Shown here: positions 11,454 to 21,437 of the stretch, one piece after another
Layout: each line of letters starts with the position of its first letter
How positions within the stretch are numbered: the stretch's first letter is position 1
Assembly (NCBI GenBank): GCA_008802785.1
Contig: VUYT01000038.1
Location: 1 to 64,000, forward strand
Origin: Symmetrospora coprosmae
Lineage: Eukaryota; Basidiomycota; Cystobasidiomycetes; Symmetrosporaceae
DNA length: 64,000 bases
Direction: 5' to 3'
Translations under genes and position numbers: made by a program
The notes under the pieces: model-generated
Seen by the model: only the letters and a program-made list of their open reading frames with translations
Databases searched by the model: none
Told to the model about the DNA's origin: nothing

Positions 11454-12435
11454 CGGGTGACTCGGGTCTAGTGCTGGGTATGGCTGCGATGGTTCGAGGC
11501 TTCCAGCGGCGCGGGAGGCGATTGTGCGGGACGCGTTCCTTTCTCGGCTATCTTTGACGGTAGCATCGGTACACGAACGATCAGCGATTTCGCAAGCAAC
11601 AGCAAGACACGAGGCGTCTCCGCATATGTCTCCTTCCCGCAAAGCACGATTTCTTCCCCTTCGCATGCACATCGCACCAGCACTGCATGACCTTGACGGA
11701 CACTAGCCTCTCCCCTTTACACACCATCCGTACTCGCCCTTGCAAGCAACTTATAGATACACGTACCCGGGTCCCGGTCTCTTCTTCATGTCTGTCTCCC
11801 TCTCTCCCTCTCTCTGGCTGATCCGCGACGGACACTTGAAACACAGCGCCGCTCGTCCCTCTGTCTCTCCCCTCAAAAACATGAATGGTCTTATAGCTTT
11901 CTCCTGCACACCTGCAAGCCACCACCGTTGTCCGCATCTTACTAGACTCTAATCGATATTGAAGGCAGAGCAAATGGTGCTTGGCTCTATGGCTCTATGG
12001 CTCTGACAAGTGCTCGAGGCTTATCAGATATTGCCACTTTACGCGGGCGGGAGGACAAGCGCGCGCGGGTCCCCTCTGGCCGGCCCTCTCTGCCCTGTCC
12101 CCGCCTCTCTTCAAGATGATCGAATCACTTTCGCCGTGATTGCGGCTGCTCATTGACCGAATCGCGCAGGGAGAGCAGCACTTCCTCCGACTTGTACGCA
12201 CTCCTTGGAGCATCACGATACCAGTTGCTGCCGGTTGTCCCTACCTTTCCTTCCCTGCCGTTTGCTGCACCTCGTCGGCACCTCGTTCGTCCTCCTCGAC
12301 CGCCCCGCCCCGTCCTGCCGCGAGCGGACCGGTCGGAGCTTCTTCTAAGACGGGCCTCGCCTCTCTCTCTCTTCGAGCACAGCTCAGCAACAGCAGGCCC
12401 TCTACCGGATAGCGGAACGTACTCCCTCGCACACG
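11454..12435. other. Intergenic region
   Basis: Holds the 3' flank of the lipase-like gene and the promoter of the next plus-strand gene. At 11982-12005 there are three tandem copies of a nine-base unit (ATGGCTCT core). CT-rich stretches lie near 11790-11820 and 12230-12390, the latter probably the leader of the downstream gene. An 850-base minus-strand open frame overlapping the next gene is a high-GC shadow. Confidence 0.5.
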
Positions 12436-13769
12436 ATGGCTCCAGCGAACCTGCTCGGGACCTTATTGCCGACACCCGTCTCCGGTGGTGGCGGCGACAT
12501 CCTGCGGCTCGTGCATTTCCTCGAGCGCAGGCAGGCCACTGCAAGTGCAACGTCGGGTGCGCCGAGCAGCACGTCGACCAATGGTTCCAATCAGAACAAC
12601 AACCAGCAATGGGGCTGGGCTGGCAATAAGACACAGGTGAGTGATTGGAGTGATGGTGACAAGGACGCGGACGGGAAGCCCCGCCCACAGGGCAGCCTCG
12701 AATGATCACCACGCAGCGAGTTGAGGCTGATGCTTGCGGGTTATTGCTGGTTCTGTAGATTCTCAACTGGGCTGGTAAGTCTTCCCGATGCTCTGCTGAA
12801 TTCGCCGGCAGATGGTATGGCAGCTGACTCTTCTCCTTCCCAATGTCCATCCGTACTCCCATCGCAGCCATTGCCGTGGTCGTCGGACTGCTAGTCATGG
12901 TCGGCGGTTGGCGCTTGGCTACCGCAAGGCACAAGTCCTTCAAAGGTCTCTTCCTGCCTCGCGGCCTCAGAATCAAGTTCCTTCACATTGACATCGCCCC
13001 GCCACCGCCGCCGCCGGCGCAGCCTACGTTCCGTGAGGTTGAGCTACAGCGACGCGCGCGGCGCGCCGAGGAGCGATTCCAGCGCCGGCGGACGCGCGGA
13101 GACAACATCGGCGAAGGCGGGCAGCGCATTGATGGTCACGAGGTCGACTACGATGACGACGACGGCGCGGACCGCGAGACGCTCCCTGGCTACAAAGCGG
13201 ACGCGACGGTGCCGGTGTACATGGAGGAATGGCGCGAGCAGGCAGTGCAGCGCGGGGAGGTCCCGGAGCTCGATGAAGAGACGCTCGATGCGATACGACG
13301 GAATGGGAATGTCGTGCGGGAAGGAGCAGATGCGGCAACTGCGGGACAGCGTCAGGACAATCCGATGAGCGTCGCAGAGTACGAAGCACGCATCAGAGGA
13401 GAGGATGTTCCGACCACAGCTCTAGGAGGCCCAGTCGGAGCCGCTGCGACGAGGGACTCGCTTGACCAGGATCCAGAAGAGCCATCAGCGCGTGCCAGGG
13501 AGGCTTACCCGCCTCAGCAGCAGTCCAACCAGACATCGCGACCGACCTCGCCCGCGCCCGCCGCAGCTGCGCTCGGAGCAGCGAGCAGGGCTGCGTCGCC
13601 AGTACCGTCACCAGCCGTCTCGCGATCCGCCTCGATAGCGCGCCCGCAGCCAGCGCGAGTACATTCCGGTCAGCCGCCAATGTATGAGGTGCCGCTGGAC
13701 AGTACGAATGCTTCCGACTCGGCACATGCAGTGGGACGCGGCGGGGTAACGGGCGGGATTTCCTGGTGA
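12436..13769 (+). CDS. Single-pass membrane protein with C-terminal PPxY motif
   Basis: Three exons: the first (12436-about 12636) is Ser/Asn/Gln-rich and probably luminal or extracellular, a tiny second exon gives ILNWA, and the third begins with a transmembrane segment (AIAVVVGLLVMVGGW). The cytosolic part has an amphipathic/basic stretch, a poly-Pro run, a long charged helix (REVELQRRARRAEERFQRRR), LPGYKADATVPVYMEEWRE, and a Ser/Pro/Ala-rich tail containing PPMYEV near the end. PPxY motifs bind WW domains of Rsp5/NEDD4-type ubiquitin ligases, so an adaptor or sorting-tag role for membrane cargo is a reasonable inference. I do not recognise a named family. No catalytic motif is seen. The start was chosen as the first ATG in an exon spliced at GTGAGT; the stop is at 13767. 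Confidence 0.7.
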
Positions 13770-14215
13770 AAGTGACGCAATATGGGTCCGGCAGTCAGTA
13801 CATTAGGTAACATTGAAGCGAGGATGAAAGGGTTCGAGAAAATTGTGTAGCATGCAAGGGTCCGTCTGTTAGTGCGTGATATGTTCGAAACAATCCTTTC
13901 GATATGCGACAACGACTGTTGTTGTGTTGCCTTTGCCTTTCACCGGAGAGGGGTCCTTGATTTTGGGCATAACCGTCGCAGCCTCGTCCTTCTTCAAGAG
14001 CCACTCAGGCGTGGTCTGGCACATAACACCACCAGGAAGCACTAACCACTCCACTTCACTTCGTGTATTTGCAGAGTCTCGATCAGACCGCTCCATGTGG
14101 CAGAAGTCACTGCGACTCTGTCGACCGCTGCGTGCTCGAGTATCCGAGCGAGCCCCGCGATTGACTTCTAGACGGGTTCATGACTCGCAGTTCCTGCAAA
14201 TCAGTGCGGACGGCG
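13770..14215. other. Convergent intergenic region
   Basis: Lies between two genes whose 3' ends face each other. T/G-rich stretches (for example TTGTTGTGTTGCCTTTGCC near 13920) may be 3'-end signals. No gene was recognised; minus-strand frames here are short. Confidence 0.4.
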
Positions 14216-16833
14216 TCAGCGCATGCTTGGCCGCTTCAGCCAGCATCCTGATGGGACTTGGCGGGTGCAGCCCACCTCTCGGGGCGTCAGATGCGTAGTC
14301 CCGCTGACTTGCATGTGCTCCGTGTCCATCTCGACGTTGTCGCTAGCTGACGCGTGGCTTTGTGAGTTTGTGCCCGAGCCGGCTGTCCATTGCCTCGACA
14401 CAGAGTCTAGGGAGGAGCTCTGCCCGTCGTAGCTCGGCTGCGGACGGCCGCCATTTGACGAGCGCAGGGCTGTTCAGGATGGTTGCTCGCGTCAGCAATC
14501 CTGATCTGCAATGTCGCGCAAGCGGAGAGACCAACGAATGACGCCAGCGGCCACCGCTGTGGGACTGGTCAAGTCTGAATACGCCACTCCGCGCAAGCTC
14601 GCAGCGTCCTCCTCGACTTCATCGCCGTCAAGCGACCACGCATGGCGCTCCTCCCCTCCCTGGCGGAACAAGCGACGCTGGAAGCTGTCGCGCTCCCTCC
14701 GCCGCTGTCGCTTCGCAAAGAAGTTGACGAGGAATGCGACGAGGAAAAGCAGGAACAGTCCGCCGACCACGCCACCAAGACTGAGCCCTTACTGTCAGCT
14801 GAGCCTCCGCGGCAATGAAAGAGGATACGAGACATACATTGGACCCAGCTTTGAGGTCGAGCTGCCTGACTGTGTTTTAGCAGGATCAGCAGTAACTGTT
14901 GTCGTGGGTGCGCCGTCGGTCTTGCTTGGGTCAAAATCGTTGTTTGGGTTCGCCCACCCTGACCCGCCAGTCGAGTCGCTCGTTCCGCTGCCTCCCGTCA
15001 AGCTGGTGACGAGCGCAGGGGTGGTGAAGCGCGTTCCTGGTGTGTACGAGGTCGACCACTCCAGAGAGGTTGTGTTGAGCACATAGATTCCCGGCTGTTC
15101 GCAAAGGATTTCATCGGTGATGTATCCGCCAACGACGACCTGCACAGAGACACGGGAAGAATAGTGCGGTCAGCCACAGTTGGCGCCTTGCGTCTCGAAT
15201 GACGCGCAGACCGACCATCTGATCGCCCAGCAGCTCGCATGTGTGCCCCGCTCGCGCGACAGGCTGGCTCGTGAGGTTATTGCCGACATATGTCCATGTG
15301 TAGCTAGGCAGGGTGAGCATGTAGATGTCCGTGTCCTGCCCCTCCTGTAACTGGGTGGAGCGGTTGCTGGCATGCCCGCCATAGACAAAGATGTGGTGTT
15401 GTTCCGTGTCACCGACAATGGCTGACCCGCGCACGGCGCAGTGGTTCACGCGCGGGCTCATAATCTGCCCTTGCGTTGCCTGCTTGACGAACGCGCCCGC
15501 TCCGATGTCGTACACGTCCAGTACGGACGAGTCAATCATGGCTGCGTTGTTGCCGCCTCCGATGCTCACGAGCACGCCCTTGTTATCTGTGCCGAGGTTC
15601 GGCACGTACGTGAGCGTCGAGTCGGCGCGCAGGATGGGCGGGACGACGGATGCCGTCGAGTTGCGCGACCCGGAGCTGCCGCCCGTTGTCGGGAACGACG
15701 AGATGTTGTAGAAGGAGGCATCGCCCAGGTCGAACGTGCTCATGGACGAGAGGTACACGCGCGAGCCGGTCCAATCCGGGACGGTGAAGATGTCTTCGTG
15801 CCCGCCAAAGTAGAATGCTTTTGGCTGGCCGTTCGTCCCCGCTCCAGGCACAAGCGCACCCGCGCCCTCAGCTACGCGGGCGGGGTTGGCACCTGTTGTG
15901 CTGACAGTGCTCCAGTCGCCCGACTTGATGTCAAATTCCCACGTTTGGTGCGTGGTCGGGTCTACAGGTGGGGTGTCGGAGAACTGCCCGTTGTATTGAT
16001 ACAGCCTGAGAAGCACACCGAGGTCAGTCAGTCAGTCTAGTTCCAGTGGATACGACGGATCACAGACGGAGATACCTACTTTGTGCCATCCGCACTGGCG
16101 AAAAGGCTGCCTAGCGCGACTGGCGGAGGCGAGGATGTGCTGCTTCGATTGGCCTGGACGAGCTCGACGGGAGGCGCGCTAGTATCCCACGGCTGCGAGA
16201 GGTCCAGCTTTAGCAGGGCATTCGTCCAGGCTAGGGTCGGTTGTTGATAGGAGATCTGGTCAGATGGAACTTTCATCTCTCCGTCTTCACATGACAGCGA
16301 CTGCGGGGGTCTGTCGACTGCAAAAGCATACTGACTGTTCTCCGCTTGGCCTATCGACGTCTTTGCGCGACCTCCATAGATCCATAGAGTCCTGTCATTG
16401 TCGCTCTGCCCTGTCGCCACCGTGCTCATGTGGGCCCAGCGGAGACACGGATATGGCTGCGATACGGCTGCAGAATGCGTTCAAGAAGCAGCTGTCAGTG
16501 CTGGATGGTTGACGCTGCTGATTGCAGTGCTGAAATGGGTGCACCTTGAGCACGAGCCCCGCTGCTGGCGGACAAAAGCTGAAGCTGCAGTAGCAAAGCG
16601 ATGACGAGCGTGGTGGACACCCTGCTGCAGCGAGAAGGTGGATGCGCAGCTGTCGGAGCCGCCCTTGCAATGCTGCTACTGCCGCCGCTTTCCGCAAGCT
16701 GTTGCGACCGTGCTGACTGCATTGCTGAGCTGTCTGATCGTGACGCGTGAGCGGGGATCCGGAGCAGCAGCTGTCGACGCTGTTGCATCCCAGGGCTTGA
16801 AGCTGTTGACGTTGCGGGTGTCATTCCGTGCAT
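14216..16833 (-). CDS. Secreted-type kelch-repeat protein with C-terminal membrane anchor
   Basis: The first exon ends in a hydrophobic leader (LVIALLLQLQLLSASSGARAQ); an intron (about 16540-16470) joins it to a beta-propeller region with kelch-like units: LWIYGGRA, AFYFGGHEDI, GVLVSIGGGNN, HHIFVYGGHASN, ARAGHTCELLGDQMVVVGGY. Several N-glycosylation sequons (NRSS, NISS, NSTA, NLTS, NTTS) fit an extracellular domain. After a Thr/Ser/Asp-rich stalk comes one transmembrane segment (LSLGGVVGGLFLLFLVAFLV) and a basic juxtamembrane RRRERDSFQRR, then a cytosolic tail that continues through a further intron to the stop at 14216. The plan resembles fungal kelch/Rax2-like surface proteins; no closer match is recognised. 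The start could be 16833 or an inner Met near 16791. About six exons. Confidence 0.78.
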
Positions 16834-17180
16834 ATCGTGTCTACTTAGCTTGTAACTGTGTAGAGCTACTGCGCGACTACCTGCATGCTGTCAAGGAGGG
16901 AAAGCTCTTGCAGTGAGTCTGTGCACTACCTACAGTACGCATTACTCTGATGGCAATCCCTCCCTTGCCGCCCTTCTTGCTGCTGCTGCCCGCTGCCTGT
17001 GGCTGCCTGTGCTGCTCGCCCCTCCCCTCCGCCTCGAGATTCCCCCCCATCTGCCCCTTGTTCGCGCGATAACATCAGTTTCAGACTCCAAGGCAGCAGC
17101 ACTGACGACGTGCAAGCCATAGTGCAGTGCCAGCAGCACCTCCACACACACACACCGCCTCAACCAATTCCACAGCCGCC
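16834..17180. promoter_or_regulatory. Shared promoter region of kelch gene and PP2A gene
   Basis: A 347-base gap between divergent starts, so it must hold both promoters. The PP2A side is CT-rich (CCCCTCCGCCTCGAG, CACACACACACCG) just before the ATG at 17181. No defined factor site can be assigned by eye. Confidence 0.45.
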
Positions 17181-18902
17181 ATGGACGAGGTCGACCAGTG
17201 GATCTCGCACCTCTCGCAGTGCAAGCAGTTGACCGAGCCAGACATCAAGCGGTTGTGCGAGAAGGCGAGTTGCCGGGCCCCCTCGACCAAGCGGCCAGAG
17301 TGTCTGCTGCTGCTGCTTCTGGAGAGAGTGCAGCATCTATGCGCTCGTGCAGTCGCCAGCGCGTGCGCGTATCGTGTGAACGGCGCGCGCGCAAGTCCTC
17401 TCCCCCGCCCGGCCAGGGCGAGCCAGGCGGGAGAGGGGCGAGGGAGGCGAAGACGTGCCTGGAGAAAGGGCCATTGAGGACAACCGCGAGAGAGAAGGAC
17501 AGCAGCAGACAGAATGGCACACAGCACCCTGATGCCCTGAACAAACCTGGGGACTGACAATGTCGTCGCCATCGCCCTCTTGTGCACACTCTTAGGCCCG
17601 CGAAGTTCTGATGGAAGAGTCCAACGTCCAGCCAGTGCGGTGCCCAGTCACCGTCTGCGGTGATATCCATGGCCAGTTCGTACGTGACGAAACGCTCGCA
17701 TGCACGCTCGAGTGTGTAGAGTGTGCCCATGCTGACCGTCTAATCGTCCCTCTCTATCTCGGCTGCCGTGTTCCGGCCCACTCTGGCCCGTGGTGCTCGT
17801 CCTGTACCGCCGCCGTGTCCGCCGCCAACCACTTCGCACTCGCTTTGCCCGCCCGCTCGCTCGCTCAAACAGCACGACCTGTCCGAGCTCTTCCGCATCG
17901 GGGGCAACTCGCCCGATACCAACTACCTCTTCATGGGTGACTACGTCGACCGGGGCTATTACTCTGTCGAGACGGTCACGCTGCTCGTCGCAATGAAGGT
18001 CCGGTACCGGGACCGGGTGACCATCCTCCGAGGGAACCACGAATCGAGGCAGATCACTCAGGTCTATGGCTTCTACGACGAGTGTTTGCGGAAGTACGGG
18101 AACGCAAACGTCTGGAAGAGCTTTACAGACTTGTTCGACTACCTGCCGCTCACGGCGCTCATCGAGAACCAGGTACGTCACAGCTGGCTATCGGTCAGCC
18201 ACGCAGAAAGGACAAGCTTGGCTGGGCGAATACGGTCGAGAGTGGTCCAGGGCGCGGAGCAGGGTGTGTGTTGACCCGCTTCGTTGCGCCCCTCTTGCAG
18301 ATCTTCTGCCTCCACGGAGGTCTCTCCCCCTCCATCGACACGCTAGACCACATTCGCTCGATCGACCGCATCCAGGAGGTGCCGCACGAAGGGCCCATGT
18401 GCGACCTCCTGTGGTCGGACCCAGACGACCGGTGCGGCTGGGGCATCTCGCCGCGCGGCGCAGGGTACACGTTTGGGCAGGACATCAGCGAGGCCTTCAA
18501 TCATAACAACGGCCTCAACCTCGTCGCGAGAGCGCATCAGCTCGTTATGGAAGGATTCAACTGGTCACACGAGAAGAACGTCGTCACCATCTTTTCCGCG
18601 CCGAACTACTGCGTACGTGGTGTCGTTTGTCTTTGGCCTAGGGCTGATGCCTATACTTACGCGACTGCTTCTATGATGCGCAGTACCGCTGCGGCAACCA
18701 AGCAGCCATCATGGAGATTGATCAAAATTCAGCATACGCCTTGTGAGTTGGCTCTCGCTTGCTTGCACCTCATATCAAGACTTGAAGGCAGCCTGTCCTG
18801 ACGCAACGACTGCTTATCGTGTCCTGCAGCCTGCAATTCGACCCAGCACCGAGAGCAGGCGAGCCGCTCGTGTCTCGGCGAGTGCCAGACTATTTCCTGT
18901 AA
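17181..18902 (+). CDS. Protein phosphatase 2A catalytic subunit
   Basis: Catalytic Ser/Thr phosphatase of the PP2A holoenzyme. The start [17 protein letters not shown] is typical. Exons are interrupted after CEKAR, after HGQF, before IFCLHGG, within SAPNYC and near the end. All metal and catalytic motifs are present: [33 protein letters not shown], and H in [20 protein letters not shown] then IMEIDQ. The protein ends RRVPDYFL, keeping the carboxyl-methylated Leu tail of PP2A, but the Thr usually found before PDYFL is Val. Length (about 309 residues) is standard. It is followed 446 bases downstream by the PP6-type paralogue on the same strand. Assignment to PP2A rather than PP4/PP6 rests on the N-terminus and the PDYFL end. 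Confidence 0.95.
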
Positions 18903-19348
18903 GGGATGGTGAAGGGTCTCTTCTGGAGTTTCGCATCACCAGGGCGCTGCAACATTCGTCCCTAGAGCGCATGGCAGAGCATGGCCGTCACTGCAGTCTG
19001 ACAGTCGTACTCAGACTCTTAATGACCTTCTGTCGTCGTCAACGAGATCTCCTGCTGTTCACTCCTTCCATCCTCCCTCCACCGGACCCCGAGCGACGTA
19101 TCTCGAGCACGATGGCGTTCAGCAAGACATGTATCCAATAGGCTTAGCTCGCTCTCGACGTAGATGGGATTGGCTCGCGGTAGCCGGCAGAGCTGCAATA
19201 TACCAGGAGTGTGCATCAATCTCGTCCCTGTCCCTGTCCCTCATTGCATCATTTCGTTTGCTGCATTGCTGCCCTGTCCGGGGGAGTGCGGGCGGCTCTC
19301 TCTCGACCTTGCTCAGACCAACCTGGTGCTTCTCCTGCTTTACGCGCA
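18903..19348. other. Spacer between tandem phosphatase genes
   Basis: Holds the 3' flank of PP2A and the promoter/leader of the PP6 gene. A CCTGTCCCTGTCCCTG repeat lies near 19230 and CT-rich sequence just before 19349. No other gene was seen. Confidence 0.45.
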
Positions 19349-20982
19349 ATGCTCTCGTCGACGAGCGACCTCGACGCTTGGCTGGGGCAGATCAAGCAAT
19401 GCAAGCCTCTGACGGAATCGCAGATGAAGCTGCTGTGCAGCATTGTCAAAGGCCAGCTCCTCGAGGAGAGCAACATCCAGCCCGTCTCGAGCCCCGTCAC
19501 GGTCGTCGGCGACATCCACGGGCAATTCTGGGACGTCCTCGAGCTCTTTCGGATAGCGGGAGAGTGCCCTGATGCGGCATACGTCTTTATGGTGCGCGGC
19601 TGTGCCTTATGTCGGGGTCGTGGCGCGCGCGCGCAATGCGTGCATGCATGCATGCATGCGTGCACCCAATCGACCGAGGCACCCCGACGCCTGCGAGTGG
19701 CCGCGACGGAGCCTGCAGCAGATGCCAGATGAGCTGACTGTTCAGCGCTCTCTTTGAAGGGCGACTTTGTGGACCGCGGCCACTTCTCGCTCGAGACATT
19801 GACGCTCCTTCTCGTGCTCAAGGCGAGGTGCATGCGGAGCGTGCGGAGAGGCCGATGCCTGCACGCAGGGCCAGAGCGATACCTCTATGGGCGGAGACAC
19901 GGCCGACTGATGCGTCTTTCGTTTGCCTCCCTGCCCCAGATATCCCGACCGGATAACGCTCATTCGCGGCAATCACGAATCGAGACAGATTACACAGGTC
20001 TACGGCTTCTACGGTGAGGTGACACCATGCTGAGTTGGCCTCTTGTTGGTGAGCAAGACTGGCGGTAGCTGACAGGCTGGTCCATCGCTTCATGCCCATT
20101 GTCGGAACGGCTTCATCTATGTAGACGAATGTCAGCAGAAGTACGGGAATGCCAACGTCTGGCGGCACTGCTGCGAGGTCTTTGACTACCTCAACCTCGC
20201 TGCTGTAAGCGCGGTCCCCGATGCCTCGGCTCTGCTCTACATAAATGCTCAACGTCTTGCTTTCCTGATCCCGCAGATCATCGATGGCAGCATACTGTGC
20301 GTGCACGGCGGTCTTTCACCGGAGATCCGGACGCTCGACCAGATTCGGGTGATAGCGCGAGCGCAGGAGATCCCCCACGAAGGCGCCTTTTGCGACCTAG
20401 TGTGGAGCGATCCAGAAGATATCGATACGTGGTCCGTCTCGCCGCGAGGGGCGGGCTGGCTATTTGGCGGAAAGGTGACGCAAGAGGTGGGTCCTCTCAC
20501 GCTTCAGTGTAGTGAAGCGGGATCTAAAAGTCGGTGCATGTCAAGCTGAGGCCGGTCCGCGCTGCTCTGCGCCTAGTTCAACCACGTCAACGGGATATCC
20601 CTCATAGCCCGGGCGCACCAGCTCGTGCAGGAAGGCTTCAAGTACATGTTTGCGCCAGAGAACAACCTCGTCACCGTCTGGAGTGCGCCAAACTACTGCT
20701 ATCGATGCGGAAATGTAGCGTCCGTCATGGAAGTCAGAGAAGGCGGCAAGGTCGATGAAAGCAGTTTCAAGATCTTTGATGCAGGTAAAAGGCGCTGGAC
20801 TTGCGCTTGCCTGTCGGAATCTCCTGTGCTGACCAAATGTCGCTATGCAGTGCCCGGGCAAGATCGTCAACCGCCAAATCGTTTCGCAGCTTCGGTACGT
20901 CCTACTTTACGTTAACGCTGCTCCTCTCCGCGTTTGTCTGACCCTCGATTCGACCTCCGCCTCGCAGCAATATTTCCTCTGA
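19349..20982 (+). CDS. SIT4: PP6/Sit4-type protein phosphatase catalytic subunit
   Basis: PP2A-family phosphatase of the PP6 (Sit4/Ppe1) branch, which with SAP-type partners acts in G1 progression, TOR signalling and chromosome segregation. The start gives [21 protein letters not shown]; motifs are [96 protein letters not shown] and [38 protein letters not shown] and the GWLFG segment are PP6 signatures that differ from the PP2A gene next door. Introns interrupt after FM, KAR, FY, LAA, VTQE, FDA and FAAS; the last coding exon is only QYFL and stop. The methylatable Leu tail is kept. Intron positions mostly differ from those of the upstream paralogue, so the pair is old rather than a recent duplication. 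Confidence 0.93.
19638..19663. repeat. ATGC palindromic microsatellite
   Basis: Four tandem GCAT/ATGC units flanked by GTGC, in the intron that splits the GDFVDRG region of the PP6 gene. It is self-complementary, so it could form a hairpin in DNA or RNA. Confidence 0.85.
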
Positions 20983-21437
20983 ACATGACCGCAGACTCAG
21001 TCCGGCAGTGCATGTAGCATCAGGAGCATGTCTGTTGTCTTCGTTAAGCGCGAATGTGCCCAAGCGAGCCCTGTGCCTGCCAAATCCCCCGAGGTCTGTC
21101 GAGTCGCACGGCGAGATCGCTCGAGCATTCTCTCATCAGTCGCGAGGTGCGCGCCGATGCTCTTGCATGGGTGGGCTCGAGAATGGCTTCGAGCTCCGGC
21201 AGCCGCCGAGCCGTAGCAGTGCCTGCCCGGTGGCAAAACCCCCTTTACCCCTGGTCAGCCCGGGAACGCAATAGAGCAAAGGAGGCGTTCTCGAGAGACG
21301 AGATGGAATGGCTTCGTGTCGTCCCTCCCTCTGTGCGCTGCTCTTCCCTCTTCTCCTTGCTCTTCCTCTTCCTTATCAACCCCGTTTCGGCCGCTTACCA
21401 CGTCCCACATCCCCTCCATTGATCATCATCCGCAGCT
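20983..21437. other. Intergenic region
   Basis: 3' flank of the PP6 gene and promoter of the zinc finger gene. CT-rich sequence (CTCTTCCCTCTTCTCCTTGCTCTTCC) at about 21340-21375 is a likely leader element. No further gene was recognised. Confidence 0.45.

Noticed and set aside
12125-12976. 283-codon minus-strand open frame
   Set aside because: Antisense to the PPxY membrane protein gene, Arg/Pro/His-rich without domains.
20301-20549. Apparent stop after GGKVTQE in the PP6 gene, suggesting truncation
   Set aside because: An intron with GTGGGT donor and CTAG acceptor rejoins the frame to FNHVNGISL, as the family requires.
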